From: Inonotus obliquus | Lineage: Eukaryota > Basidiomycota > Agaricomycetes > Hymenochaetales > Hymenochaetaceae | Assembly: GCA_032164295.1 (NCBI GenBank) | Contig: JAJHTX010000007.1 | Coordinates: forward strand, 558,001 to 622,000 | Reading direction: 5' to 3' | DNA length: 64,000 bases | In this document: positions 11,259-21,716 of the stretch, in pieces | How positions within the stretch are numbered: the stretch's first letter is position 1 | Layout: each line of letters starts with the position of its first letter | Translations under genes and position numbers: made by a program | Notes under the pieces: model-generated | What the model was told of the DNA's origin: nothing | The model's input: only the letters and a program-made list of their open reading frames with translations | Databases searched by the model: none

Positions 11259-12802
11259 TGAAAGGATTGTGCTGAAATTTTGATTCGATTAGGAACGCCG
11301 ATCGAAACTACCCCGGATGGGACCGGTTAATTTCACTGGCCGGAGACGATCAGGATCGACAGCGACGATCAAGAAGCATCGGCTAGCAACGCTAATCCCG
11401 ACGATCACACTAAACCTTCGCAAACGATGCAGCAAGTGCAGCAACCTCCAACGGCTTGCTATAAATGCAGAAGAGTGCGACAGATCATCGAAGACCTACA
11501 CAAGATAATACTATGGGAGGCAACGGGCATGTTGACATATCATGTGTCCAGTGAACGAGCAACAGCTTATCGAGAATACCACAATCCCCCGGAGGTCGTT
11601 CGAAATCGCACGAGGTCAACAATAGCAATGGATACGGCAATAGGCATGCAACCAAAGACGCACTGGACAATAGTAGGAATCCACGACATATTAGCATTCG
11701 AGTGCCCAAGCACATTCGTGGAGATCAGTGCAGACTATGTTACGAACCGCCGCTCACCGATAACAGCGGCATGGGTTGCAAACACACTCAGGGAACTATG
11801 GGCATACTGCAAAGCTATTCGACTACAAGGAGACCTATACCTAGGCTGGAGAATACCTTCGAACAATACTCGATGAAGTGTACGGCTACTCATCGCCATA
11901 GGCACATACGTTAAACCACCTTGGTTTCCCCACGATGATATCCGATGTCGAATCACACTTGACGGCCCCGAACAAGAGTCCCGAGGCGACAAGCAAATCA
12001 CAGCCTTCATAGCCCCAGATGCTATACAACGGAACCCCGACGGAATTCCTTAAATGCACGAGCAACTGCGGACGAGCGAACTCTAACTACGGCGCAGCCA
12101 TGCAAAACCAATGGCATACGAACACGCATTCAATGACTCACTCACTGACTCACTCTATGCACAGGGCACAGCACAAAGCCGACCCCGAGCATAGGTTTCA
12201 ATTCAGTTCAAGTCAAGATGAGTCAACGCCGAGTCATTGCCTTGCACAGGGTGCAGTCGATGAGTCAATCCGCAGCAGAACAATAGGAATGCCACACGAG
12301 TTTGGAAGCTAGAATAACGAATCAGATCGAGAGTAGGAACTACGGAGCGTAGGAAGTGGTCCGTCCACAACATGAGGAAAAGGTATAAATAGTTGTAGAC
12401 TTAGACCGTAGCTCCCCATCTTTCTTTCGATCGTCTTGTACATCGAGTCCTCTTAGGCATCTAGCTTCTAATCTGAAGACCACCTAATCTGCTTAACCTC
12501 TCTTACTCTATGGCGTGGAACGATTGATTAGTCGCCCACCGACTAGAGAAGCTTGCGAACGGCAACCTACCTGTGTTTAGCTGGGTACTTGTCCTACTAG
12601 CCTGTCAACGAGGTTGAGGCCCGACTTGATTAGCCAAACGTGAGCGTCTGAGGCAACGCTTAGTATACTTGGGAATCTGCCCTGCTTGTGAAAACCGAGT
12701 AGGCTCCGGAAACTCTTAGAAAAGCATCGCCGAACCCGTAACACTGCGGACCGTCCTACTGTGGTTACTGTATAGTCCCTTTAGGGCGAGCGTTTTCTAA
12801 CA
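11259..12802 (+). mobile_element. LTR-B copy 1 (long solo LTR, U3 with ORF)
   Basis: Begins TGAAAGGATTGTGC and ends TTTTCTAACA. AAACT precedes it (11254-11258). The matching AAACT is not at 12803 but, inverted, at 14592-14596 next to copy 2, which indicates an inversion. TATA box GGTATAAATAG near 12381. It is nearly identical to 14597-16180 in reverse complement, apart from a 40-base deletion that shifts the ORF frame. At 1544 bp this is long for a fungal LTR. Confidence 0.8.
11317..12053 (+). pseudogene. LTR-B ORF, copy 1, frameshifted
   Basis: Same ORF as 15346-16122 but with a 40-base deletion after about codon 15 that puts the start (11317) and the body (11427-11876) in different frames. 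It has the same in-frame TGA at 11874-11876, with the frame continuing to TAA at 12051-12053. A third frame at 12019-12312 is probably noise in U3. Confidence 0.65.
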
Positions 12803-13832
12803 CACGAGGTTAATCAAAGGGACATTGTCGTACTAGGAAACTAGACTAGAGGACGATGTTATGCGAAACGACGGGTTCGGGGGGTACTCGAATGGAGTCA
12901 GGGTCTCTCACACCAGAGCTTAGGGTACGCTGCCTCAAACGTCGAAGACTTGTACAACGACGGAGACGACCACGCAGGCTAAGGGATGGTGGTGGTAAGA
13001 AGAATAGTGAGACAGGGTACAAATGAGTCAGACTATCTACTTATATACACACCAGACATGGGAAGATATTACTCTAAGAAGAATATTAGTAAGAAAGGAA
13101 AATAGAATATTACGGAACGTTCCGGTAAAGAGCGACTAAGCAAGATGAATAATAAGGATGAGTAAGCATATATGGAAAAGGAAGATGACAAATAAGGAAT
13201 TAAGTAAGCAGAGCAAGAAGGAAAAGTTCAAGTCCTAACAGACGATCAGAGGATACACATAAGAGATTGTCGAAGCTAGCAACGGGGGGCGATGGAGTCT
13301 TGTCGTTCACAACTAGATCTATGTGAGAGTAAGCATAAAGGAACCCGACATCAAAGATACAGAGGCTACAGACAAAGTAGAAAGCACAAGGAACGCACGA
13401 TGATACCAGATGCAGCATGCATCGACATCGGTAGAGATGAGCCTGGCAATTAACCCTGTCTCCACGGCTTTACTGCACTTACAATGCACAGTGTCGAGAT
13501 GGGCTACACCCCCTTAGAAGGACAGCACACATCAGATGACTTAACACCGGGAGATGGAGAGAATACCAAAGCTAAGGTAGCTAAGGTGGGCTCTCCACTC
13601 CTTTTATACTATTTGGGAACGTGGGACTATCTACGACATTGAGCGTGCACAGACCAATGTCAAAGATGGTGCACAGACCAACTAGTGTTAGTTGGCAGTT
13701 CAGTCTTTTATGTAAGGGAAAAAGGAGTGAGAGGTCATGGGTTCGAGTCACGATGTCAGAAGATTTAAAGAATGGATGACAAAAAGGGTAAAAAGGGATC
13801 GGCGAAATGCTAGTGAGAAGTACGTCGTAACA
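12803..13832. mobile_element. E3 insertion, larger part (displaced by inversion)
   Basis: Ends at 13832 with ACGTCGTAACA next to GCATT (13833-13837). Together with 16181-16605 it makes one TG...CA element of about 1455 bp that was inserted in gene A3 with duplication AATGC. No protein is recognisable; a minus-strand frame at 13581-13877 and another at 13200-13418 have no family resemblance. It may be a solo LTR of another family. Confidence 0.65.
13680..13765 (+). ncRNA. tRNA-like box A/box B pair (possible SINE fragment)
   Basis: GGGTTCGAGTCA near 13740 fits the pol III box B consensus. A box A-like TAGTTGGCAGTTCAG lies about 45 bases upstream (near 13689). The T stem pairs poorly and no cloverleaf closes, so this is at best a tRNA-derived fragment inside E3. 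Confidence 0.25.
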
Positions 13833-14150
13833 GCATTGTATGTGTCTCTTTCCGATGGCAGACCCATCAGCTGACACATCTTCCAGTGCTATCTCTTACT
13901 GTGTATTCAACATTCTGGTCTATAAACTGTTGGTCTCAAATACCTTCCTGTCAATTGTTCTTAATCAACTCGGAAACCCGGCTTATCTCTGCCTTCTTGG
14001 TACCCGGATGCTTTTCAACCTAAAAGAAGCTGGAGAGCGAGGCCAAAACGAAGGTATGAGTTATAGGGTTCCATCAAAGGCAATGGGCGGGATGGAGTTT
14101 GCAGAGCCTATTAATCCTGAAAGGTATAATATCTTCATCTAGTCCCAGCG
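13833..14150 (+). pseudogene. A3, 3' half, inverted
   Basis: On the plus strand, opposite to every other array member: the frame 13840-14142 reads ADPSADTSS, LNQLGNPAYLCLLG, LFNLKEAGERGQNEG, then FAEPINPER, which is the second half of the large A exon. It starts exactly at the E3 target site (GCATT) and continues the 5' half that ends at 16606. A one-base shift lies just after the junction. The last exon is degenerate (no AG acceptor before GGAAAGTGG). Confidence 0.88.
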
Positions 14151-14596
14151 ACATGATTCTGAATGTATTCTTGTGGGGAAAGTGGAACAACACATAGTGG
14201 AGATGAACAAACAGTGTAATCTCGCCTCTTCCCACTATCCATGCGCGGTATGGGCATTTTTGCTACTCCTTCTGCATTGACTCGAGTTGTATACAGGTTG
14301 TGATTGTCATAACGTATTTATTCACCCTACATCCTTTTATTCCGTTCTGTACTGGGAGTTTTTGTCCCTCGTGTCTGGGATAGACATGAAGGCCTTGATT
14401 TGTGTAATTTAATTTTTGATGAGTGTTTTGAACCCAATAGTAATATATTATTATCCCATGATTTTTAGTCAGTCAATCTTCTCAATGTTGTTCTCAATGC
14501 CCTCGGAGGTTCATCGTCACTTGCTCTCACAAGTTAGGAACAGTAGCTGCTAGTTACTCAGTTGGGTTGTGTTTTGTATAAAAGATGTGGGAGTTT
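14151..14596. other. Former 3' flank of A3, inverted
   Basis: Begins with array-like 3' flank, then AT-rich sequence with no gene. Ends in AGTTT (14592-14596), the reverse complement of AAACT at 11254-11258. Confidence 0.5.
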
Positions 14597-16180
14597 TGTT
14601 AGAAAACGCTCGCCCTAAAGGGACTATACAGTAACCACAGTAGGACGGTCCGCAGTGTTACGGGTTCGGCGATGCTTTTCTAAGAGTTTCCGGAGCCTAC
14701 TCGGTTTTCACAAGCAGGGCAGATTCCCAAGTATACTAAGCGTTGCCTCAGACGCTCACGTTTGGCTAATCAAGTCGGGCCTCAACCTCGTTGACAGGCT
14801 AGTAGGACAAGTACCCAGCTAAACACAGGTAGGTTGCCGTTCGCAAGCTTCTCTAGTCGGTGGGCGACTAATCAATCGTTCCACGCCGTAGAGTAAGAGA
14901 GGTTAAGCAGATTAGGTGGTCTTCAGATTAGAAGCTAGATGCCTAAGAGGACTCGATGTACAAGACGATCGAAAGAAAGATGGGGAGCTACGGTCTAAGT
15001 CTACAACTATTTATACCTTTTCCTCATGTTGTGGACGGACCACTTCCTACGCTCCGTAGTTCCTACTCTCGATCTGATTCGTTATTCTAGCTTCCAAACT
15101 CGTGCGGCATTCCTATTGTTCTGCTGCGGATTGACTCATCGACTGCACCCTGTGCAAGGCGATGACTCGGCGTTGACTCATCTTGACTTGAACTGAATTG
15201 AAACCTATGCTCGGGGTCGGCTTTGTGCTGTGCCCTGTGCATAGAGTGAGTCAGTGAGTGAGTCATTGAATGCGTGTTCGTATGCCATTGGTTTTGCATG
15301 GCTGCGCCGTAGTTAGAGTTCGCTCGTCCGCAGTTGCTCGTGCATTTAAGGAATTCCGTCGGGGTTCCGTTGTATAGCATCTGGGGCTATGAAGGCTGTG
15401 ATTTGCTTGTCGCCTCGGGACTCTTGTTCGGGGCCGTCAAGTGTGATTCGACATCGGATATCATCGTGGGGAAACCAAGGTGGTTTAACGTATGTGCCTA
15501 TGGCGATGAGTAGCCGTACACTTCATCGAGTATTGTTCGAAGGTATTCTCCAGCCTAGGTATAGGTCTCCTTGTAGTCGAATAGCTTTGCAGTATGCCCA
15601 TAGTTCCCTGAGTGTGTTTGCAACCCATGCCGCTGTTATCGGTGAGCGGCGGTTCGTAACATAGTCTGCACTGATCTCCACGAATGTGCTTGGGCACTCG
15701 AATGCTAATATGTCGTGGATTCCTACTATTGTCCAGTGCGTCTTTGGTTGCATGCCTATTGCCGTATCCATTGCTATTGTTGACCTCGTGCGATTTCGAA
15801 CGACCTCCGGGGGATTGTGGTATTCTCGATAAGCTGTTGCTCGTTCGCTGGACACATGATATGTCAACATGCCCGTTGCCTCCCGTAGTATTATCTTGTG
15901 TAGGTCTTCGATGATCTGTCGCACTCTTCTGCATTTATAGCAAGCCGTTGGAGGTTGCTGCACTTGCTGCATCGTTTGCGAAGGTTTAGTGTGATTGTCG
16001 GGATTAGCGTTGCTAGCCGATGCTTCTTGATCGTCGGCTTCGGATTGTATTAGATTCGCGTGTTCTCCGCTTCTCGCTGTCGATCCTGATCGTCTCCGGC
16101 CAGTGAAATTAACCGGTCCCATCCGGGGTAGTTTCGATCGGCGTTCCTAATCGAATCAAAATTTCAGCACAATCCTTTCA
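14597..16180 (-). mobile_element. LTR-B copy 2, inverted relative to copy 1
   Basis: On the plus strand it begins TGTTAGAAAACGC and ends CAATCCTTTCA. On the minus strand it reads TGAAAGG...TCTAACA. It lies nested in E3. Its minus-strand 5' side reads CACGAGGTAAGGC and, after undoing the inversion, its 3' side reads CACGAGGTTAATC. CACGA might be the target duplication, with eight extra bases on one side, so the insertion details are unclear. Copies 1 and 2 are close to identical, so they are recent. Confidence 0.78.
15346..16122 (-). CDS. LTR-B ORF, 199 codons plus 58 beyond an in-frame TGA
   Basis: ATG at 16122; TGA at 15523-15525; the same frame stays open to TAA at 15346-15348, giving 258 positions, almost the length of the 261-codon ORF at 8221-9006. 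Residues 1-50 are polar. CYKCR lies near residue 62, followed by a helix-like region (RQIIEDLHKII), HWTIVGIHDI, TFVEISADYV, and after the TGA a part with WFPHDDIRCRITL that resembles the C-terminal part of the other ORF. The TGA replaces an expected sense codon (CGA to TGA would be a single transition). Either the copy is inactivated or the stop is read through. It carries no known domain that I recognise. Confidence 0.5.
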
Positions 16181-16605
16181 GCCTTACCTCGTGCGTCATC
16201 TTCCTTTGACGGCATATCCTCTTGGTTTAGGGGATATTCCTCTAGTCCTCGTACTCCGGGATATACGTGCTAAGGGTGTGGGAACCCCTGGGCCATTGCC
16301 ATCATCCCTCTGACGTATCACGTGGATACCGTCCCTTTCTAAACCCCAACGCCCTTTAGGTTAGTAGTAGTGGCTCGACTGCTGCTCACCCTCTTCTCTC
16401 ATCTATTCGACGATTGTACCGATTCCTCGTTCTCCTCTATTCTCCTTGACATCATTCCTCCTCCATCGTCCTCGAGAACCTCCTCCAACCCCCTGGATGA
16501 GGTTATGTGGTTAGTTATCATGTGACCTCATCCGTTCTCCCCACGTGACATGACTCGGCACCTGTGCCGAGGTACATTAAGACTATTCCAGTTTACGTCT
16601 TAACA
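16181..16605. mobile_element. E3 insertion, smaller part
   Basis: Ends at 16605 with ACGTCTTAACA, followed by AATGC (16606-16610) and the interrupted A3 exon. On the minus strand the element starts TGTTAAGACGT, complementary in kind to ACGTCGTAACA at its other end (13832). Confidence 0.7.
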
Positions 16606-16921
16606 AATGCAAAATAAACAATCTGGTCTTCTATGAGAACCTTGACGAGCGTGAACCCCTTGAAATTAGCGGACATTCTCCAATGCTCCGCGGCCTTGTA
16701 TAGCACGAGGATCATGAGAAGGGTTCCGTAGACCATCAGCACTAACCTGGACAGAGTTAACCAGCGGCTTTCAAGTTGATTGCTCTGTATCACTTACCAA
16801 ATGGCCAGTCCCATCTGCCATGCTGAAACGGTGCTTGTAACACAAACTGAGATATTCGCAAATACGGCAACTATGACTAACCAAAGGTAAGCACTTTTGG
16901 CACTGTCCAGTCCATGCACGG
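16606..16921 (-). pseudogene. A3, middle part
   Basis: Carries the start of the large exon (VYGTLLMILVLYKAAEHW, then LIEDQIVYFA cut at the E3 site) and the preceding 79-base exon class (LSLCYKHRFS in another frame). Ends at ACGG (16918-16921), where element E1 interrupts the intron/exon boundary region. Continues at 21717. Confidence 0.88.
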
Positions 16922-17692
16922 TGAATGTGCGAGAACGCGGCCGGTATCAGAAGTACCGGATGAGGGGGGTACAATTTAGATGCGTTGGGAGGGCCGGTAC
17001 GTGGCGGTACTAAGTCGTACGGTCACAGACAAGTCGTCAAGAGAGAATAGTAGGGCCTGGCTGGATTGATGAGTACAGGAGACTATAGGTGACTGCTCAA
17101 GAGGCGAGGTATCAGGAGACGATCGATACCGAGACGAATCCGTCGATACTGAGTTGTCTGGTGTCCGGTATCACGGTAGAGAGAACAAAGCAGTAGAGAA
17201 AGCGAGCTGAGGAGGTGTTTCTGATGGGACTGGTCGTGGGACGAGAGGCGAGGGCGACGAAGACGAAAACGATGACTACCGGTATCGATACCGGTGACTA
17301 CGAGACGATGAATGTGCGAGAACGCGGCCGGTATTAGAAATACCGGATGAGGGGGGTACGATTTAGATGCGTTGGGAGGGCCGGTACGTGGCGGTACTAA
17401 GTCGTACAGTCACAGACAAGTCGTCAAGAGAGAATAGTAGGGCCTGGCTGGATTGATGAGTACAGGAGACTATAGGTGACCGCTCAAGAGGAGAGGTATC
17501 AGGAGACGATCAATACCGAGACGAATCCGTCGATACCGAGTCGTCTGGTGTCCGGTATTACGGTAGAGAGAACGAAGCAGTAGAGGAAGCGAGCTGAGGA
17601 GGTGTTTTTGATAGGACTGGTCGTGAGACGAGAGACGAGGGCGACGAAGACGAGAACGACGACTACCGGTATCGATACCGGTGACTACGAGA
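16922..17692 (+). repeat. E1 repeat R1, two tandem units of 387 bp
   Basis: Unit 1 starts at 16922 and unit 2 at 17309, both TGAATGTGCGAGAACGCGG. Each ends in a perfect 18-bp palindrome ACCGGTATCGATACCGGT (17278-17295 and about 17665-17682). The repeat thus duplicates the terminal inverted repeat itself, as in elements with multiple termini. Confidence 0.88.
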
Positions 17693-20394
17693 CGAGACGA
17701 ACGAACGGGGACTTGAACGGGATGAGCAAAACCCGGACCTTCACTCTGGAAGTTCCTCTCAGATTAGCTGGTCCGCTACAGTAGAACATGCAGGCTATAA
17801 ATACCATAATACCGTAGCCATTCAAGATACCAAATGGGGGGTTTTTACAAGTCGAATTGTACCGTAATCCGGTACAAGAAATGGAACATAAGGTCGAATT
17901 GAATGTAAAATTACAATCAGGGGAAACATAAGATGATGAATGAATAAGAAGTTTTATCAGGGGGTAGCTAAGAATAGGGTGGGACGAGACAAGAACCCAA
18001 TGAAAACTCACGACGAGCGATACCGAGGTAGGGCGGCGATACCGACGTCGACCAGCGCTAAATTAAGGACGTGTCTCAAGCTACCGCATGGGCGCTCCTG
18101 GCGATGTCCCTGTCGTAGGAGAAGCACGTCATCCTGATTTACCTTTGTTCCGGTATCATGATCCGTGCGGCATCAGTCTGGGCGTCTACCGATCGATCGG
18201 ACGGCGTGCTCCGATGTAGACGTGTCGGTACAACCCAACCTTGGCAATGGGGTACTCTACCGTTCGGTACCAATCAGTACCCTGGGATCGTCCCTGAGCA
18301 TCGCTCTAGCCCCTCGATATCGACCGGTACGCGTCGCCTGACTCGACTGGGCATTGCTTGGCTTCCCCTCCGAGTCGGATCGATGGCCTCCTCCGAGATC
18401 GAAGCAGCGTACGGTGGACTTGATTCATTTCCCAACCTTCCTCTCGACGTAGATCTCCGATGGCGTGGTCTCGACCTAGCACACGTAACGAACTCCGGTA
18501 TCGGAGCGGACCATCGGTATCAACACCGGTATCGTCGGTATCGATGTATGGCGGTTCGGAAGGGCATACCGTCGGGCTTGGAACCTCGACCATGATCCAA
18601 CTCTTCGCAGCAATGTATGGCAGACCGAGTGCAGCTTTGTGAGCCTTTTTCTATGGTATGGGCTGTCGAGGGCGTAGTATTGACTAGGTGTGGAGTATTA
18701 AGCGTCGGTATCAGGACGGGTGGACGGTACGGTATCGGTATCATCGGTATCGAAGTCTGGTGGTTCGGTACTGTGATGGAAGACGGGCGTAGGGATTGGT
18801 GATTCGGTATTGGCGCACAAGTGGACCAGTTCTCAATCGCTCTCAGCCTTGTCGAATCGCAGAAGCCTCGTACTTTGTTGGAACCGCAGGCGTAGATAGG
18901 ACGGCAGAAGTACCGTGGTCCGAAGAGAAGTAAGAAGCGGTAGAATCGCAGAAGTATTGTTAATTGGAAGAAGCGGTAGAATCGCAGAATTAAGCCCATA
19001 TCGATCGTAGCCTCCGGTATTACTCTTTAACGAGACGAACGAACGGGGACTTGAACGAGATGAGCAAAACCCGGACCTTCACTCTGGAAGTTCCTCTCAG
19101 ATTAGCTGGTTTGCTACAGTAGAACATGCAGGCTATAAATACCATAATACCGTAGCCATTCAAGATACCAAATGGGGGGTTTTTACAAGTCGAATTGTAC
19201 CGTAATCCGGTACAAGAAATGGAACATAAAGTTGAATTGAATGTAAAATTATAATTAGGGGAAACATAAGATGATGAATGAATAAGAAGTTTTATCAGGG
19301 GGTAGCTAAGAATAGGGTGGGACGAGACAAGAACCCAATGAAAACTCACGATGAGTGATACCGAGGTAGGGCGGCGATACCGACGTCGACCAGCGCTAAA
19401 ATAAGGACGTGTCTCAAGCTACCGCATGGGCACTCCTGGCGATGTCCCTGTCGTAGGAGAAGCACGTCATCCTGATTTACCTTTGTTCCGGTATCATGAT
19501 CCATGCGGCGTCAGTCTGGGCATCTACCGATCGATCGGACGGCGTGCTCCGATGTTGACGTGTTGGTACAACCCAACCTTGGTAATGGGGTACTCTACCG
19601 CTCGGTACCAATCAGTACCCTGGGATCGTCCCTGAGCATCAACGAGATCGCTCGAGCCCCTCGATTTTGATCGGTACGCGTTGCCTGACTCGACTGGGCA
19701 TTGCTTGGCTTCCCCTCCGAGTCGGATCGATGGCCTCCTCCGAGATCGAAGCAGCGTACAGCGGACTTGATTCATTTCCCAACCTTCCTCTCGACGTAGA
19801 TCTCCGAGGGCATGGTCTCGACCTAGCACACGTTACGAACTCCGGTACAGGAGCGGACCATCGGTATCAACACCGGTATCGTCGGTATTGATGCATGGCG
19901 GTTCAGAAGAGCATACTGTCAGACTTGGAGCTTCGACCATGATCCAACTCTTCGCAGCAACGTATGGCAGACCGATCGCAGCTATGTGAGCCTTTCCCTC
20001 TAGTATGGGCCGTCGAGGGCGTAGTATCGACTAGACGTGGACTATTAAGTGTCGGTATCAGGATGGGTGGGCGGTACGGTATCGGTATCATTGGTATCGA
20101 AGTCTGATGGTTCGGTACTGTGATGGAAGACGGGCATAGGGATTGGTGATTCGGTATTGGCGCAGAAGTCTGGCTAAACGTATGTAGGACCAGTTCTCAA
20201 TCGTTCTTAGCCTTGTCGAATCGCAGAAGCCTCGTACTTTGTTGGAACCGCAGGCATAGATAGGACGGCAGAAGTACCGTGGTCCGAAGAGAAGTAAGAA
20301 GCGGTAGAATCGCAGAAGTATTGTTAATTGGAAGAAGCGGTAGAATCGCAGAATTAAGCCCATATTGATCGTAGCCTCCAGTATTACTCTTTAA
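17693..20394 (+). repeat. E1 repeat R2, two tandem units of about 1340 bp
   Basis: Units start at 17693 and 19031 with CGAGACGAACGAACGGGG and end in TACTCTTTAA. They are mostly identical with scattered substitutions and small indels. Open frames on both strands (up to 159 codons at 18520-18999) are not shared intact between units, so I see no gene. Confidence 0.85.
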
Positions 20395-21716
20395 CGGTGA
20401 AGAGAACTACGTGCGGCTGAGCTCGGTATCGAGCCCGGTATCCCATTCTACACTTATCCCATGCTACGGTACTGTCCCATCTACACCTTCCAGTATCCAC
20501 CAGCACACCCAGAGAAACTGCCGGTCCCATTTCTCGAAGTACCGAACGCCGAGAGTACCGGTACCGAGCGCCAAGAAACCCGGTACCGAGAATACCGAGA
20601 GTACCGAGTGCCGAGAAACCCGGTACCGAGACAATTTGGCAATTCGACATGCTCTCATGACATGGATCAGACGTCTTCCTCTCTGGTATTCATTCCTGAT
20701 GGTTGGACTATGCATGCCGGTTCTTTGGGGAAGCTCAGGGTCAGTATCTGTTAAGGTTTTCAGGTCCGGTACCACCAGGAACGTGTCGGTATCAATCAGC
20801 AGGGGTGCAGATCTCTCGTCCTGAGGACTTTTCATCCAGGGATACTATATGCTACGTTTTCATTGGTATCTTGTCCTCCCTAACCCTTTCTTGTTGTCCC
20901 CCTGATGGCGCTGCAATGTTCACTTTCCTTGTTACATTTTTCTTCAGACTTTTCTCTGTTTTGATCTTTCTTTCTACTTTCTCCTTTTGGAATTATGAGC
21001 TAACTACGGTACAGTAGTATAAATATCTCCTCCTGTACGTAGTAGCTCTCCAGGTAATCTTAGGAGCTAGCCTCTAACGTGAGGGCTCGGGTTTCCTCAC
21101 CCCCTTCTCAGTTCCGTCTCAGTCTCATCTCAAGCTTCGTCCCAGTCCCATCCCAGTTCCGTCTCAAGTAAACCTTCAGAGTTAGCCTCCCGTGTGAGGG
21201 CTCAGGTTTGCTTCCCCGTCCAGTCGACACCTTCATCCACCAGTCTCTCCCCTTCAGTTTCTTGCTATACCACCCCGTGCCAGTTGTTTTCTTGCAGTAC
21301 CGACGTGTACCGACATTTTTCCCACGGTACCGACGTTTTGTTATTCTTTGTATTCTGCACGTCATCCTTTAGTTTCTGTACTGATCTTCTTGTTTGACAA
21401 CATACCTTCACATACCGACCCCTTTGTTTCTGTACCGACCTGTACCGAGGTTTTTCCCACGGTATTAGACTCTTGTTTTGCTACGTTCTCTCTCATACCG
21501 ACCTATACCGAAGTTTTTCCCACGTTCTAAACTGTCCTTTTCATACCAGAATCACATACTCTTCGCTTCTGGCCCATCCATTCACTCCCCCTTTTCATAG
21601 ACAACAAGTACCGTGACCGTACTGGTTAAGTACCGGCACGTATTAGCCCTCCCCCACTTAAAACCATACACCCCTCGTCTCGGTATTTTGGTACCGGACG
21701 CGATCTCGCACATTTA
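20395..21716. repeat. E1 right arm
   Basis: Starts GTGAAGAGAACTACG. From TGAAGAGAACTACG on it matches 63642-64000 closely, so this arm, or an element nested at this point, occurs independently of the rest. A TATA-like TATAAATA lies near 21019. Further right are a duplicated block (TAGCCTC...GTGAGGGCTC at about 21068 and 21184) and three spaced copies of ACCGA...TTTTTCCCACG (about 21308-21525). Confidence 0.65.

Larger units (their letters stand above)
16922..21716. mobile_element. E1: 4.8-kb terminal-inverted-repeat element rich in CGGTATCG
   Basis: Left end TGAATGTGCGAGA, right end TCTCGCACATTTA (inverse TAAATGTGCGAGA). Diverged similarity of the inverted ends continues for about 100 bp. 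ACGG flanks it (16918-16921 and 21717-21720); removing element plus one ACGG restores the paralogous GCACGGGAC. The inside is two tandem repeats (387 bp x 2, then about 1340 bp x 2) and a 1.3-kb right arm. CGGTATCG, CGGTACCG and related words occur dozens of times. No transposase frame is visible, so it is non-autonomous. A 4-bp duplication fits few superfamilies; I do not assign one. Confidence 0.82.

Noticed and set aside
12019..12312. 97-codon frame in LTR-B with THSMTHSLTHSMH repeats (also at 15087-15380)
   Set aside because: The repeat comes from a short CACTCACTGACT tract in U3; overlapping the ORF end and present only in these identical copies, it has no independent support.
18520..18999. 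159-codon minus frame in E1
   Set aside because: Not intact in the tandem copy at 19.9-20.4 kb and composed of low-complexity GGTATCG-derived residues (YRYRR).
16922..21716. E1 considered as an LTR retrotransposon
   Set aside because: The ends are inverted rather than direct repeats, there are no gag/pol motifs, and it does not end in CA.
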